Positions 45,200 to 52,491 of a DNA stretch of 64,000 nt are shown here, in pieces (the stretch's first letter is position 1; every line of letters begins with the position of its first letter). A model generated the notes under the pieces. It searched no databases. It had not been told where the DNA came from and was given only the letters and a program-made list of their open reading frames with translations. Source of the stretch: Halorussus salinus (GTDB lineage: Archaea > Halobacteriota > Halobacteria > Halobacteriales > Haladaptataceae); the NCBI RefSeq assembly GCF_004765815.2, contig NZ_ML974127.1, positions 381,310 to 445,309 on the forward strand, written 5' to 3'. The translations under genes and the position numbers were made by a program.

Positions 45200-45916
45200 C
45201 TACGCTCCCTCCTCGTCGTTAGTATCTGTCGAGGTTGCGGAGACGGACTCGACGGCTACTCCGGCCCCGATGCCGACGACCGCCGCGAGTATCAGTCCGA
45301 GGTTGTACGGCAGTCCGTTCGCGACGACCGCGGTGGTCCCGCCGACGACCGCGGCCGCGCCGGTCGCCCGGTCGGTGACCGCCGGGACCAGTACCGCGAG
45401 GAAGACCAGCGGGACCGCGAATTCGAGGTGCCAGCCCGAGGGGAGGCGCGCACCCAGCAGGACGCCGACTACCGTGGCGGCCTGCCACGTGACCCACAGC
45501 GGGACCGCGACGCCGAGGTAGTACCACCGACGGCTCGTCTCCTCGTCGTTCTCGAACTCCAACAGCGAGACGGCGTAGGCTTGGTCGGTCAGGAGATAGG
45601 AGAGCGCCGCCTTCCACTTGGCCGACTGGCGCTGGAAGTACGGCGCGATAGAGGCGCTGTACATCACGAGTCGGAGGTTCACCACGAGGACGGTCGCCAC
45701 GACGACCGCGGCGGGAGCGTTGCGACCGATCAACTCTATCGCGGCGAGTTGCGAGGCCCCGGCGAAGACGACGACCGACATGCCGACCGCCTGTAACGCG
45801 GACATGCCGACGCCGACCGCCGCGACGCCAGCGACCATGCCGAAGGGCAAGACGCCGAGGGTAATCGGCGCGGCGACTCGAACGCCCGAGAGAAAGTCTG
45901 CGCGTGGAGATGACAC
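45200..45916 (-). CDS. azlC: AzlC-family branched-chain amino acid exporter
   Basis: A 238-residue membrane protein with the AzlC pattern: ADFLSGVRVAAPITLGVLPFGMVAGVAAV, SVVVFAGASQLAAIELIGRNAP, NLRLVMYSASIAPYF and LLTDQAYAVSLLEFE. The GTG at 45916 starts just before the first conserved segment. Longer frames run into the divergent methyltransferase region and are not supported. Forms an operon with azlD. Confidence 0.88.
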   Translation of the reverse strand: MSSPRADFLSGVRVAAPITLGVLPFGMVAGVAAVGVGMSALQAVGMSVVVFAGASQLAAIELIGRNAPAAVVVATVLVVNLRLVMYSASIAPYFQRQSAKWKAALSYLLTDQAYAVSLLEFENDEETSRRWYYLGVAVPLWVTWQAATVVGVLLGARLPSGWHLEFAVPLVFLAVLVPAVTDRATGAAAVVGGTTAVVANGLPYNLGLILAAVVGIGAGVAVESVSATSTDTNDEEGA

Positions 45917-45998
45917 TGATGAGTGGTAGGCGGTCCGAGTGGTATCACACTTGTTTTTCCGGCGAAGCGCTCGCTGGCGAGCGGCCGCCGACATCGCC

Positions 45999-46028
45999 CC
46001 AGACCACCCCAGACCACTCCAGACCACC
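45999..46028. repeat. Three 10-bp tandem repeats
   Basis: CCAGACCACC, CCAGACCACT and CCAGACCACC follow each other at 45999, 46009 and 46019, between azlC and the divergent methyltransferase gene. They are short and local. They could be slippage products or stacked binding sites on one helix face (10-bp phasing). Confidence 0.6.
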
Positions 46029-46071
46029 CCGCTTTTCACTCCCCGCCGCCAACCCCGACCCAGAATCAGCC

Positions 46072-46887
46072 GTGCGAGAGTTCTCCGCCGACTACCTCGA
46101 AGACACGCGCCGCGGGATGTGGGACGACCGCGCGGCGCTCGCCGACCTCGAACTCGACTCCCGAGAGCGCGTCCTCGACGTGGGATGCGGGACGGGCGAG
46201 TTGTCGCGGGTCCTCGCCGAGGAGTCCGCCGCCGACGGGACGCCCGCGGAAGTCGTCGGGGTGGACGCCGACCCGGACTTGCTGGCGGTGGCCCGCGAGG
46301 AGGCCGGTATCGAGACCGTCGCGGGCGACGCGCTCCGCCTGCCGTTCCCCGACGACGCGTTCGACCTCGTGGTCTGTCAGGCCCTCCTCATCAACCTCCC
46401 CGACCCCGCGGCCGCGGTGGCCGAGTTCCGGCGGGTCTCGACCGACCTCGTGGCCGCGGTCGAACCCGACAACGCCGCGGTGGCGGTCGAATCGACCGTC
46501 GAAACGGAGAGCGACCTCGCGGCCCGCGCCCGGCGGGCCTACCTGTCGGGCGTCGAGACCGACGTGACTTTGGGCGGGTCGGGCACCCGCGAGGCGTTCG
46601 ACGCCGCCGGACTCGCCGAGGTGTCCACGCGCCGCCACGTCCATGCCCGGACAGTCGAACCGCCCTACGCCGACCGGGACCTGCGCGCGGCCCGCCGGAA
46701 GGCCAGCGGCGAGGGACTGGCCGACGACCGGGCGACCCTGCTGGCGGGGGACCTCTCGGCAGACGAGTACGACGACCTCCGGACCGACTGGCGCGAGATG
46801 GGCCGGAGCGTCATCGAGCAGATGCGCGCGGGCGAGTACCGGCGCGCCGAGGTCGTTCCGTTCTACGTGACCGTCGGGTCGGTCTGA
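46072..46887 (+). CDS. Class I SAM-dependent methyltransferase
   Basis: A 271-residue enzyme. Motif I is VLDVGCGTGELSRVLAEES, motif II VVGVDADPDLLAVAREE, and the motif IV region FDLVVCQALLINLPDP. The C-terminal half has helices that could close over the substrate (HARTVEPPYADRDLRAARRKASGEGL). GTG at 46072 gives VREFSADYLEDTRRGMW, a usual N-terminal helix. An earlier ATG would run through the tandem repeats and is rejected. Substrate unknown. Confidence 0.83.
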   Translation: MREFSADYLEDTRRGMWDDRAALADLELDSRERVLDVGCGTGELSRVLAEESAADGTPAEVVGVDADPDLLAVAREEAGIETVAGDALRLPFPDDAFDLVVCQALLINLPDPAAAVAEFRRVSTDLVAAVEPDNAAVAVESTVETESDLAARARRAYLSGVETDVTLGGSGTREAFDAAGLAEVSTRRHVHARTVEPPYADRDLRAARRKASGEGLADDRATLLAGDLSADEYDDLRTDWREMGRSVIEQMRAGEYRRAEVVPFYVTVGSV

Positions 46888-46958
46888 GGGGCCGACGGAT
46901 TCCGGTATCGCCGCCGGACTCGAAAAGGCATATCGGACTCCTCTCCGTTGTCCCCGGT

Positions 46959-48050
46959 ATGGACCCACGAGTCCGAGACCACGCCGAGATTCTCGTCGAT
47001 CACTGCACGAGCGTCGAACCGAGCGACGACGTACTCGTCCAAGTGCCGCCCGCGGCCGAAGACCTCGCGGTCGCCGTCGCCGAGGAGGTCGGCGAGGTCG
47101 GCGCGAACCCGTCGATATCGCTCCGGAGTTCCCGCGCGACGCGAGCGTACCTGCGGGCCAGCGACCCCGAGGACTTCGAGTGCCCCGACCACGAGCTGGC
47201 CGAGATGGAGAGCGCCGACGTAATCATCATCGTGAAGGGCGACCGCAACACCGCGACGATGAGCGACGTGCCCTCCGACGCGCTCTCGGCGTACACGCAG
47301 GCCCGCCGCCCGATTCAGGAAGCGCGCATGGGCAAACGCTGGGTCGGCACCCAGTTCCCCGCGACCGGCAACGCCCAGAAGGCCGAGATGAGTACCGAGG
47401 AGTACGAGGAGTTCGTCTACGAGGCGGTCAACAAAGACTGGGCGGCCCAGCGCGAACACCAAGCCCAGATGGTCGAGATTCTGGACCCCGCCGACGAGGT
47501 GCGAATCGTCTCGGGCGACTCCACGGACCTCCGGATGAGCGTCGCGGGCATGAAGACGGTCAACGACGACGGGAAGAAGAACCTCCCCGGCGGCGAGGTG
47601 TTCACCGCGCCGGTCCCCGATTCGGTCGAGGGCGAGGTGCTGTTCGACAAACCGCTCCTCCGCCACGGCCGCGAGATTCAGGACGCCTACCTCCGATTCG
47701 AGGCGGGCGAAGTCGTCGCCCACGACGCCTCGAAGAACGCCGACCTGCTGGCCAGCATCCTCGACACCGACGAGGGCGCGCGCCGCCTCGGCGAACTCGG
47801 CATCGGGATGAACCGCGACATCGACCGGTTCACCTACAACATGCTCTTCGACGAGAAGATGGGCGACACGGTTCACATGGCCGTCGGCAAGGCCATCGAG
47901 GAGACGGTACCCGAGGGACAACCGCTCAACGAGAGTTCGGTCCACATGGACATGATAGTGGACATGAGCGAGGATTCGTACATCGAAGTGGACGGGGAAG
48001 TCGTCCAACGCGACGGAACCTTCCGGTTCGAGGACGGCTTCGAGAAGTAG
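46959..48050 (+). CDS. M29-family metallo-aminopeptidase
   Basis: A 363-residue peptidase of the thermophilic aminopeptidase (AmpS/AmpT) family, removing N-terminal residues from peptides with two metal ions. The ligand regions are NLPGGEVFTAPV, ELGIGMNRDIDRFTYNMLFDEKMGDTVHMAVG and NESSVHMDMIVDM. The N-terminal domain (about 1-120) holds the DADVIIIVKGDRNT-like strand. Length fits the family (about 370-410). It has its own start 71 nt after the methyltransferase gene, on the same strand. Confidence 0.9.
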   Translation: MDPRVRDHAEILVDHCTSVEPSDDVLVQVPPAAEDLAVAVAEEVGEVGANPSISLRSSRATRAYLRASDPEDFECPDHELAEMESADVIIIVKGDRNTATMSDVPSDALSAYTQARRPIQEARMGKRWVGTQFPATGNAQKAEMSTEEYEEFVYEAVNKDWAAQREHQAQMVEILDPADEVRIVSGDSTDLRMSVAGMKTVNDDGKKNLPGGEVFTAPVPDSVEGEVLFDKPLLRHGREIQDAYLRFEAGEVVAHDASKNADLLASILDTDEGARRLGELGIGMNRDIDRFTYNMLFDEKMGDTVHMAVGKAIEETVPEGQPLNESSVHMDMIVDMSEDSYIEVDGEVVQRDGTFRFEDGFEK

Positions 48051-48068
48051 GGCGATTTTCGCGTGCAG

Positions 48069-48292
48069 TTTTCACCGACGTTTCTGCGAGGAGAGTCGCC
48101 GAAGGCGACTCGACGGGAAAACGGTCGGCCTAATTCCGCTCCGAGCATACGGCGCGAAGCGCCGTTTCGCCGCGAGCGAAGCGAGCGGGGCTTTTTCATC
48201 GACGTTTTTGCGACGAGTGGTACCCGCAGGGCGCGAACGCAGTTCGCGCCCGAGGATACCTGAGGAGGAAAACGGTCGGAGGAAAACGGTCG
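48069..48292 (+). repeat. Duplicated intergenic hairpin cassette
   Basis: Two related units follow the aminopeptidase gene. Each opens with a box like TTTTCAYCGACGTTTYTGCGA (48069 and 48193), holds hairpins and closes with GGAAAACGGTCGG (48116-48128 and 48267-48279, the latter repeated at 48280-48292). Perfect hairpins are 48093-48111 (8-bp arms, GAA loop), 48149-48165 (7-bp arms, GAA loop) and 48229-48251 (10-bp arms, GCA loop). Flanks are conserved while stems differ, the pattern of a REP-like element. It also separates the convergent genes and may terminate transcription. Confidence 0.65.
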
Positions 48293-48294
48293 GG

Positions 48295-48942
48295 TTACAC
48301 CACGTCGCCGCGGACCGTCGCGCCCTCTTGGCGCTTCCGGTAGGACTCGACCGCCTCGGCGGCCTCGTCGGTCTGCCCGGCGTCCATGCCCAGCATCTCC
48401 AAGGCGTCGGGGAGCGTCGGAAAGGCGAGTTCGCTCTCCCGGAGCTTGCGCAGGGCCTCGTCGCTCCGCTGGCCCTCCGCCCACAGACAGACTCCTCGGG
48501 GGTCCAGAATCTGCTCGTAGCTCTCGCGCTGAATCGCGCCCTGTAGGCGCTGGGTCACGTTGTCCTCGAAACTGGAGTTGCAGACTTCGAGGTGAACCGG
48601 TTCGTCGTCGGGCAGGAGGTGGGCGGCCAGACACTGCTCCGGCGCGGCGTGCCCGCTGTCGTTGGCGCGGATGTACTCGGGGAACTGTTCGGCCCACTCA
48701 GCGCGGACGGTCTTGCCGACGCCCTCGACGCCGTGGGACTTCCGGAACTCCTCGGCGGCGTTCCCGTCGTCTCCTCGGAGGAGGATGTCCTTCGTGACGT
48801 ACACGTCCAGTCGCTCCACGGGGTCGAGTCCGAGCGCCGCGTCGCCGTAGACCCACAGCTCGCGGACCGGCACGGGCATCGTCTCGTTCTCGACGGTATC
48901 GAGGACCTCCTCGACCCGCTCGATGGCCTCGTCTCGGTTCAT
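48295..48942 (-). CDS. DUF7095-like haloarchaeal protein
   Basis: A 215-residue soluble acidic protein. The start MNRDEAIERVEEVLDTVENETMPVPVRELWVYGDAALGLDPVERLDVYVTKDI recalls the nucleotidyltransferase-like DUF7095 family. WVYGDAALG is followed by a D-x-D-like LDVYV, which could be a polymerase-beta fold remnant. EVCNSSFEDNVTQRLQGA follows. Function unknown. The family name is from memory and the nucleotidyltransferase kinship is my inference. Confidence 0.7.
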   Translation of the reverse strand: MNRDEAIERVEEVLDTVENETMPVPVRELWVYGDAALGLDPVERLDVYVTKDILLRGDDGNAAEEFRKSHGVEGVGKTVRAEWAEQFPEYIRANDSGHAAPEQCLAAHLLPDDEPVHLEVCNSSFEDNVTQRLQGAIQRESYEQILDPRGVCLWAEGQRSDEALRKLRESELAFPTLPDALEMLGMDAGQTDEAAEAVESYRKRQEGATVRGDVV

Positions 48943-49041
48943 TATCCTCGTGTTGGTGGTCGGGCGGGTTAACGGTGGCGTGTCGGGAATCGATGGGTCA
49001 TAGAGAGTCGATGTTTTGATGGGAGGGATAGGACAGGTGAT

Positions 49042-49328
49042 TAGCTTCAGGCTTGAACACAGGAGTTACCCCACAGCGCTGCGACCGCACCGCACAGCCC
49101 CTACCGCCCCGCACGGCTACCGCAGGCCTCACGCCTCCCCATCCTCGTCGGCCGCATCCGCGGGCGCCGTACCACACCCCCTGGGCGCGGCGCGGGAACG
49201 CCCCGCCCCCGCCCCCCCCGCCCGGCCCCCCCGGCCCCCCCCCCCCCCCCTCCTCGTCGGCCGCATCCGCGGCCGACTTCCCTCGCGCGATGGGCGCGGC
49301 GCGTGAACGCGCCGCGCCCGCACGCGCC
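49042..49328 (+). repeat. Dispersed intergenic repeat, copy B, with internal 109-bp duplication
   Basis: It opens with TAGCTTCAGGCTTGA (49042-49056), then GGAGTTAC, runs of CCGCAC, then CTCCCC, and ends in GCACGCGCC (49320-49328), as in copies A and C. Internally a segment is repeated at 109-bp spacing: 49143-49163 equals 49252-49272, and the stretch at 49182 matches that at 49291. The first unit ends in an extreme C-rich run (49200-49250) that looks like unreliable base calls. It fills most of the 443-nt gap between two minus-strand genes. Confidence 0.65.
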
Positions 49329-49385
49329 GGTGTGGAGAGGCGAGATGGGCGTGCTACGTCGAAAACGAGATTCGAATCGTCCGCG

Positions 49386-49784
49386 TCAGTTCTCGGCCGC
49401 GACCGCCTGCTGGTCGTCGTACTTGTCCCGAAACTCCTGCAACAGTTGGCCCATCTTGGCGTACCAGTCGTTGAGCATCCGCTGCATGTCGTCGGCCACC
49501 TCGTCGGGGTCGGTCGGCCGGTAGACGTGGTAGTAACCGCCCTGTTCGTAGTTGACCTGCTCCTTCTGGACGAAACCGGACTGGAGGAGTCGCTGAATCG
49601 ACCGGTAGGCGGTCGAGCGTTCCCGGTCCACTCGGTCGGCCACCTCGTCGATGGTCAGTGGCTCCTCGGTCTCGACGAGGACTTGAAAACACTCCCGGTC
49701 GAGTTCTTTCAGACCGTGGATGCACTCCAGCAGGCCCTCACACTCCATATCCTTCTGCAGGTATTCGGCCATCGAATCTGCCAT
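49386..49784 (-). CDS. HTH regulator (TrmB/MarR-like) of the sulfur cluster
   Basis: A 132-residue DNA-binding protein. LKELDRECFQVLVETEEPLTIDEVADRVDRERSTAYRSIQRLLQSGFVQKEQVNYEQGGYYHVYRP is a TrmB-type winged helix, followed by a C-terminal coiled-coil-like helix DDMQRMLNDWYAKMGQLLQEF for dimerisation. It lies at the end of the sulfur gene cluster, beside the TauE/SafE gene. Its own promoter holds a perfect palindrome and a TTGTGCAA word shared with other cluster promoters. I infer that it senses a sulfur species. The sole cysteines, in MECEGLLECIHG and DRECFQ, could be sensors. Confidence 0.85.
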   Translation of the reverse strand: MADSMAEYLQKDMECEGLLECIHGLKELDRECFQVLVETEEPLTIDEVADRVDRERSTAYRSIQRLLQSGFVQKEQVNYEQGGYYHVYRPTDPDEVADDMQRMLNDWYAKMGQLLQEFRDKYDDQQAVAAEN

Positions 49785-49800
49785 CTTAGCCGTAGCTAAG
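49785..49800 (-). promoter_or_regulatory. Palindrome directly before the HTH gene
   Basis: CTTAGC-CGTA-GCTAAG: perfect 6-bp arms, ending one nucleotide before the start codon. This position would cover the start of a leaderless transcript, so it suits negative autoregulation. Confidence 0.55.
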
Positions 49801-49816
49801 AACCAAGGACGTAAAA

Positions 49817-49840
49817 GGATTTGCATAGTTTGCACAAAAC
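49817..49840 (-). promoter_or_regulatory. TTGTGCAA promoter motif, copy 1 (HTH gene)
   Basis: On the minus strand TTGTGCAAACTATGCAAA lies 34-56 nt before the HTH gene start. Copy 3, upstream of the rhodanese-MBL gene, reads TTGTGCAATACTATCCAAA, identical but for one inserted base and one substitution. The ACTAT part may be the TATA element and TTGTGC a regulator site. Confidence 0.55.
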
Positions 49841-49858
49841 CGTCCGCGAGTCGGGTCG

Positions 49859-50905
49859 TCAGTCCCCGACCGACGCGGTGGCGTTGGCCGACTCGGTGCG
49901 GAGTTCCCGGACGGAACTGACCACGACGGCCCCGCTGACCAACAGCGCCGCGCCGAGGATGATGGCGAGGCTCACGGTGTCCAGCACGGGCATCTCGACG
50001 ATGCCTCCGACCTTCCGAACCGCGACCGCGATAGCGCCCAACAACAGCATCACGCCGAAGTACACCTTGATGTCGCTCTCGTCCACGAGGCTCGTCGCCG
50101 CGGCCCCGAGACGCGCGCCGAGCGCGCTCCCGGCCAGTAGCGGCACGACGATTGCCAAATCGACCGCGCCGTCCATCGCGTAGAGGAAGCTCCCGATGCC
50201 GCCCGAGAAGACGATCTCGAACAGGTCGGTCCCGACCGCGATGGGCACGGGCACCCCGATGAGGTAGAAGAGGGCGGGCATCCGGATGAACCCACCCCCG
50301 ACGCCGAGGAACCCGGACAGCAGTCCCGTGGCGAACGCGACGACGAGTATCATCCACAGCGAGACCGTCACGCCGCCCCGGAGCGTCATCATGGGCGGGA
50401 CGCGGTAGGACTGAATCTTCTTCGCCACGTCAGGGATGTCCTCGGCGTCGATTTCGCCCGCCGCCTCCTCGTCGTGGCTGATACCGCCGCCCTCGTCGTC
50501 GCCGTCGTTCCCGACCGCTCGGTACGTGATGAACACGCCGATACCGCCGAGGAGTGCCACGTACGCGACGCTGACCACGGTGTCGGCCAGTCCGATGTCC
50601 TGCAACCTGTGGAGGCCGAACTTTCCGACCTCGATACCAGCGGTCGTTCCGGCTATCATCAGGCCGCCGAGTTTGTAGTCTACTTGCCCGAGGTCGCGGT
50701 GCTTGAGCGTGGCGATGACCGAGGTCCCGAACACGAAGGCGAGTCCTGACGCGACCGCCACGTCGGGTTCGTACCCCATCACCAACAGCGCGGGCGTGAC
50801 GAGGAACGACCCGCCCATCCCGAAGAACCCGAACAGGAGGCCGATGAGGAGACCGAACCCGGCGAACATCCCCAGTAGCGACGCCGCGACGCCGAATAGC
50901 TCCAT
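49859..50905 (-). CDS. TauE/SafE (TSUP) family sulfite/sulfoacetate-type exporter
   Basis: A 348-residue membrane protein with two repeats of the TSUP fold: GLLIGLLFGFFGMGGSFLVTPALLVMGY in the first and ATGLLSGFLGVGGGFIRMPALFYLIGVP in the second. Between them is a hydrophilic loop rich in Asp, Glu and Gly (about 130-165), longer than in bacterial TauE. Family members export sulfite or other organosulfonates. It is followed by the HTH regulator and preceded by a tiny DUF7512-like gene on the same strand. Confidence 0.9.
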   Translation of the reverse strand: MELFGVAASLLGMFAGFGLLIGLLFGFFGMGGSFLVTPALLVMGYEPDVAVASGLAFVFGTSVIATLKHRDLGQVDYKLGGLMIAGTTAGIEVGKFGLHRLQDIGLADTVVSVAYVALLGGIGVFITYRAVGNDGDDEGGGISHDEEAAGEIDAEDIPDVAKKIQSYRVPPMMTLRGGVTVSLWMILVVAFATGLLSGFLGVGGGFIRMPALFYLIGVPVPIAVGTDLFEIVFSGGIGSFLYAMDGAVDLAIVVPLLAGSALGARLGAAATSLVDESDIKVYFGVMLLLGAIAVAVRKVGGIVEMPVLDTVSLAIILGAALLVSGAVVVSSVRELRTESANATASVGD

Positions 50906-50907
50906 CG

Positions 50908-51057
50908 TCAGTCACCTCGGATGGCGTCGGTGATAGCTGGCCCGAACACCCGTTCGAGGGCACCGTAACCGACGTACAGTACGACGGCCTCGACCAGTAC
51001 GACGCCGATGAGTAGCGCGGCCCCCGTCGGACCGCTCGCGGTTTCAATTCCGAACAC
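50908..51057 (-). CDS. DUF7512-like one-helix small membrane protein
   Basis: A 49-residue protein starting at GTG 51057: MFGIETASGPTGAALL, then IGVVLVEAVVLYVGYGALERVFG and PAITDAIRGD. It has one TM helix followed by a short amphipathic segment. Its stop is 3 nt from the TauE/SafE start, so it belongs to that operon. I associate this pattern with haloarchaeal DUF7512, often next to TSUP genes. It may be an accessory subunit of the exporter. It is below common ORF-length cut-offs. Confidence 0.75.
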   Translation of the reverse strand: MFGIETASGPTGAALLIGVVLVEAVVLYVGYGALERVFGPAITDAIRGD

Positions 51058-51475
51058 GATTCGTCACCCGGTACAGTCTTGTGTGGTTCATAGGTTTCTG
51101 TACAGTAGACCGTAACCGGCAATCCCACTTAACGGTTTTGAACAACTCGCACAATACTATATCTCGATATCCCACACATGGTGAGACGTAACTTATGGGT
51201 GGCTACGGCGGTCGCGGAACGCGACGACTCGACGCGTGTGACGAGGCGGACCGGGCGTGCGCGTCGTTCGGTTTACTTTCGCTCACTCGACCAGCGATTA
51301 TTGTGGAGTATGCGGATTCCTACTCGTCGGCCCGTGTAGCCCGAGCGAAAACAGTACGCCAGACCGAGGCCGAGCGACGACACTTCGAGCAAGCTACTGA
51401 TGCGACGAGAACGAGTCGAGAGGAAACGAGTCCACGGAGAACGAGTCGGAGAGGGTCGGAGTTCGATGCAGTCGG
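51058..51475. other. 418-nt intergenic region with sulfur-cluster promoter motif
   Basis: It contains CGCACAATACTATATC (51148-51163), whose CAATACTAT word recurs inverted upstream of the rhodanese-MBL gene. On the minus strand the same segment reads ATAGTATTGTGCGAG, about 90 nt before the small DUF7512-like gene. The right half (51190-51475) includes AACGAGTC repeated near 51410-51450. I see no gene in it. Confidence 0.5.
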
Positions 51476-51985
51476 TCAGTCGCTGGCGGTCGGCGCGCTG
51501 GCGTCGTCGCCCGTCCGTGAACGCCAGAGTCCTTGGGCGTACGCGCCGAGGAACATCCCGCCGATGGCCAGTAGGATGGGGTAGTTACCGACGCCGAGGC
51601 TGGCGTAGGCCGCGCCGGGACAGATGCCCGAAATACCCCACCCGACGCCGAAGATGACGCCGCCCGTGAGGACGTTCCTGTCGAACGACTTCAGCCGTCG
51701 AGCGTAGGGTCGTCCGGTCAGGGGCGCGCGGTCGAGGAACCGAACCCCGATGGCGAACGCGGTGCCCGCGACGACCGAGCCGACGCCCAGCACGAACAGC
51801 AGGCCGAAGTCCCGAAACTGGAGGAAGTCCAGCACGACTTCGGGTCTGGCCATGTGGCTCAGTCCTAACCCGAAGCCGAACAGCAGGCCGCCGACCACGA
51901 CGAGCGGCACGAACAGGGGATGTCGGTCCCGTTCCGGGTTCGCCCCGTCGCGCTCACCCCCGGCGGTTCCGGTCGGACCGCTCAC
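51476..51985 (-). CDS. YeeE/YedE-type sulfur transporter, C-terminal-half protein (DUF6691-like)
   Basis: A 169-residue membrane protein with four helices. HMARPEVVLDFLQFRDFGLLFVLG and VGWGISGICPGAAYASLGVGNYPILLAIGGMFLGAYAQG match the second half of YeeE/YedE (TsuA-like) transporters, with the cysteine of SGICPG that handles thiosulfate in TsuA. The GTG at 51985 overlaps the preceding gene stop by 4 nt. The two halves together equal one full transporter. Confidence 0.87.
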   Translation of the reverse strand: MSGPTGTAGGERDGANPERDRHPLFVPLVVVGGLLFGFGLGLSHMARPEVVLDFLQFRDFGLLFVLGVGSVVAGTAFAIGVRFLDRAPLTGRPYARRLKSFDRNVLTGGVIFGVGWGISGICPGAAYASLGVGNYPILLAIGGMFLGAYAQGLWRSRTGDDASAPTASD

Positions 51986-52467
51986 GGCGTCACCCCCGCG
52001 GCCTGCATGAGTTGGGCGGTCAGGATGGCGACGCCGAGGAACGTGAGGACGTTGACCAGCGAGGTCGGAGCGACCGACCCGACGCCACAGATGCCGTGGC
52101 CGGAGGTACACCCCTTCCCGACGCGGGTGCCGACGCCGACGAGGAGGCCCCCGCCGAGGAGTCGCCACCACGAGACGCGGGTCGTCCACCCGAAGTCACC
52201 GAACGCCAGCGCGTAGATGGCCGCACCGGCGACGATGCTCAGCGTGAACGCGACGCGCCAGTCGCGCGAGGCGACGTACTTCGCGCGGTTGAACCGCGGA
52301 ACGGTCGAGACGTACGACAGCGTGGATTCGAGGAACGTACTCGCACCTGCGGGAATCGCGGTGCCGAGGTAGATGACGGCGGTGCCCAGTCCGATGAGCG
52401 CCCCGCCCACGGCGTACCGCCAGACCCCGTTTGGAAACAGGTCCGTGAACGTGACAAGTGGCTCCAT
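51982..52467 (-). CDS. YeeE/YedE-type sulfur transporter, N-terminal-half protein
   Basis: A 161-residue protein with about four TM helices. The key segment is GVGTRVGKGCTSGHGICGVGSVAPTSLVNVLTFLGVAIL; GCTSGHGICG carries the cysteines that relay thiosulfate in TsuA. It precedes the C-terminal half with a 4-nt overlap and follows the rhodanese-MBL gene after 24 nt, all minus strand. Import of thiosulfate or a related anion is inferred from the family. Confidence 0.9.
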   Translation of the reverse strand: MEPLVTFTDLFPNGVWRYAVGGALIGLGTAVIYLGTAIPAGASTFLESTLSYVSTVPRFNRAKYVASRDWRVAFTLSIVAGAAIYALAFGDFGWTTRVSWWRLLGGGLLVGVGTRVGKGCTSGHGICGVGSVAPTSLVNVLTFLGVAILTAQLMQAAGVTP

Positions 52468-52491
52468 GATGTGTGTTCAGTTTTCGCCGGA

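Noticed and set aside
46066-46968. Minus-strand frame of 300 codons opposite the methyltransferase
   Set aside because: Its composition is fairly normal, but the plus strand carries intact SAM-binding motifs, so this is a shadow.
48069-48292. CRISPR array
   Set aside because: Only two units with hairpins of different sequence and no regular spacer length; no cas genes in the window.
51195-51584. Plus-strand frame of 129 codons in the gap before the YeeE/YedE half gene
   Set aside because: Skewed composition, no motif, overlaps the real gene antisense at its end.
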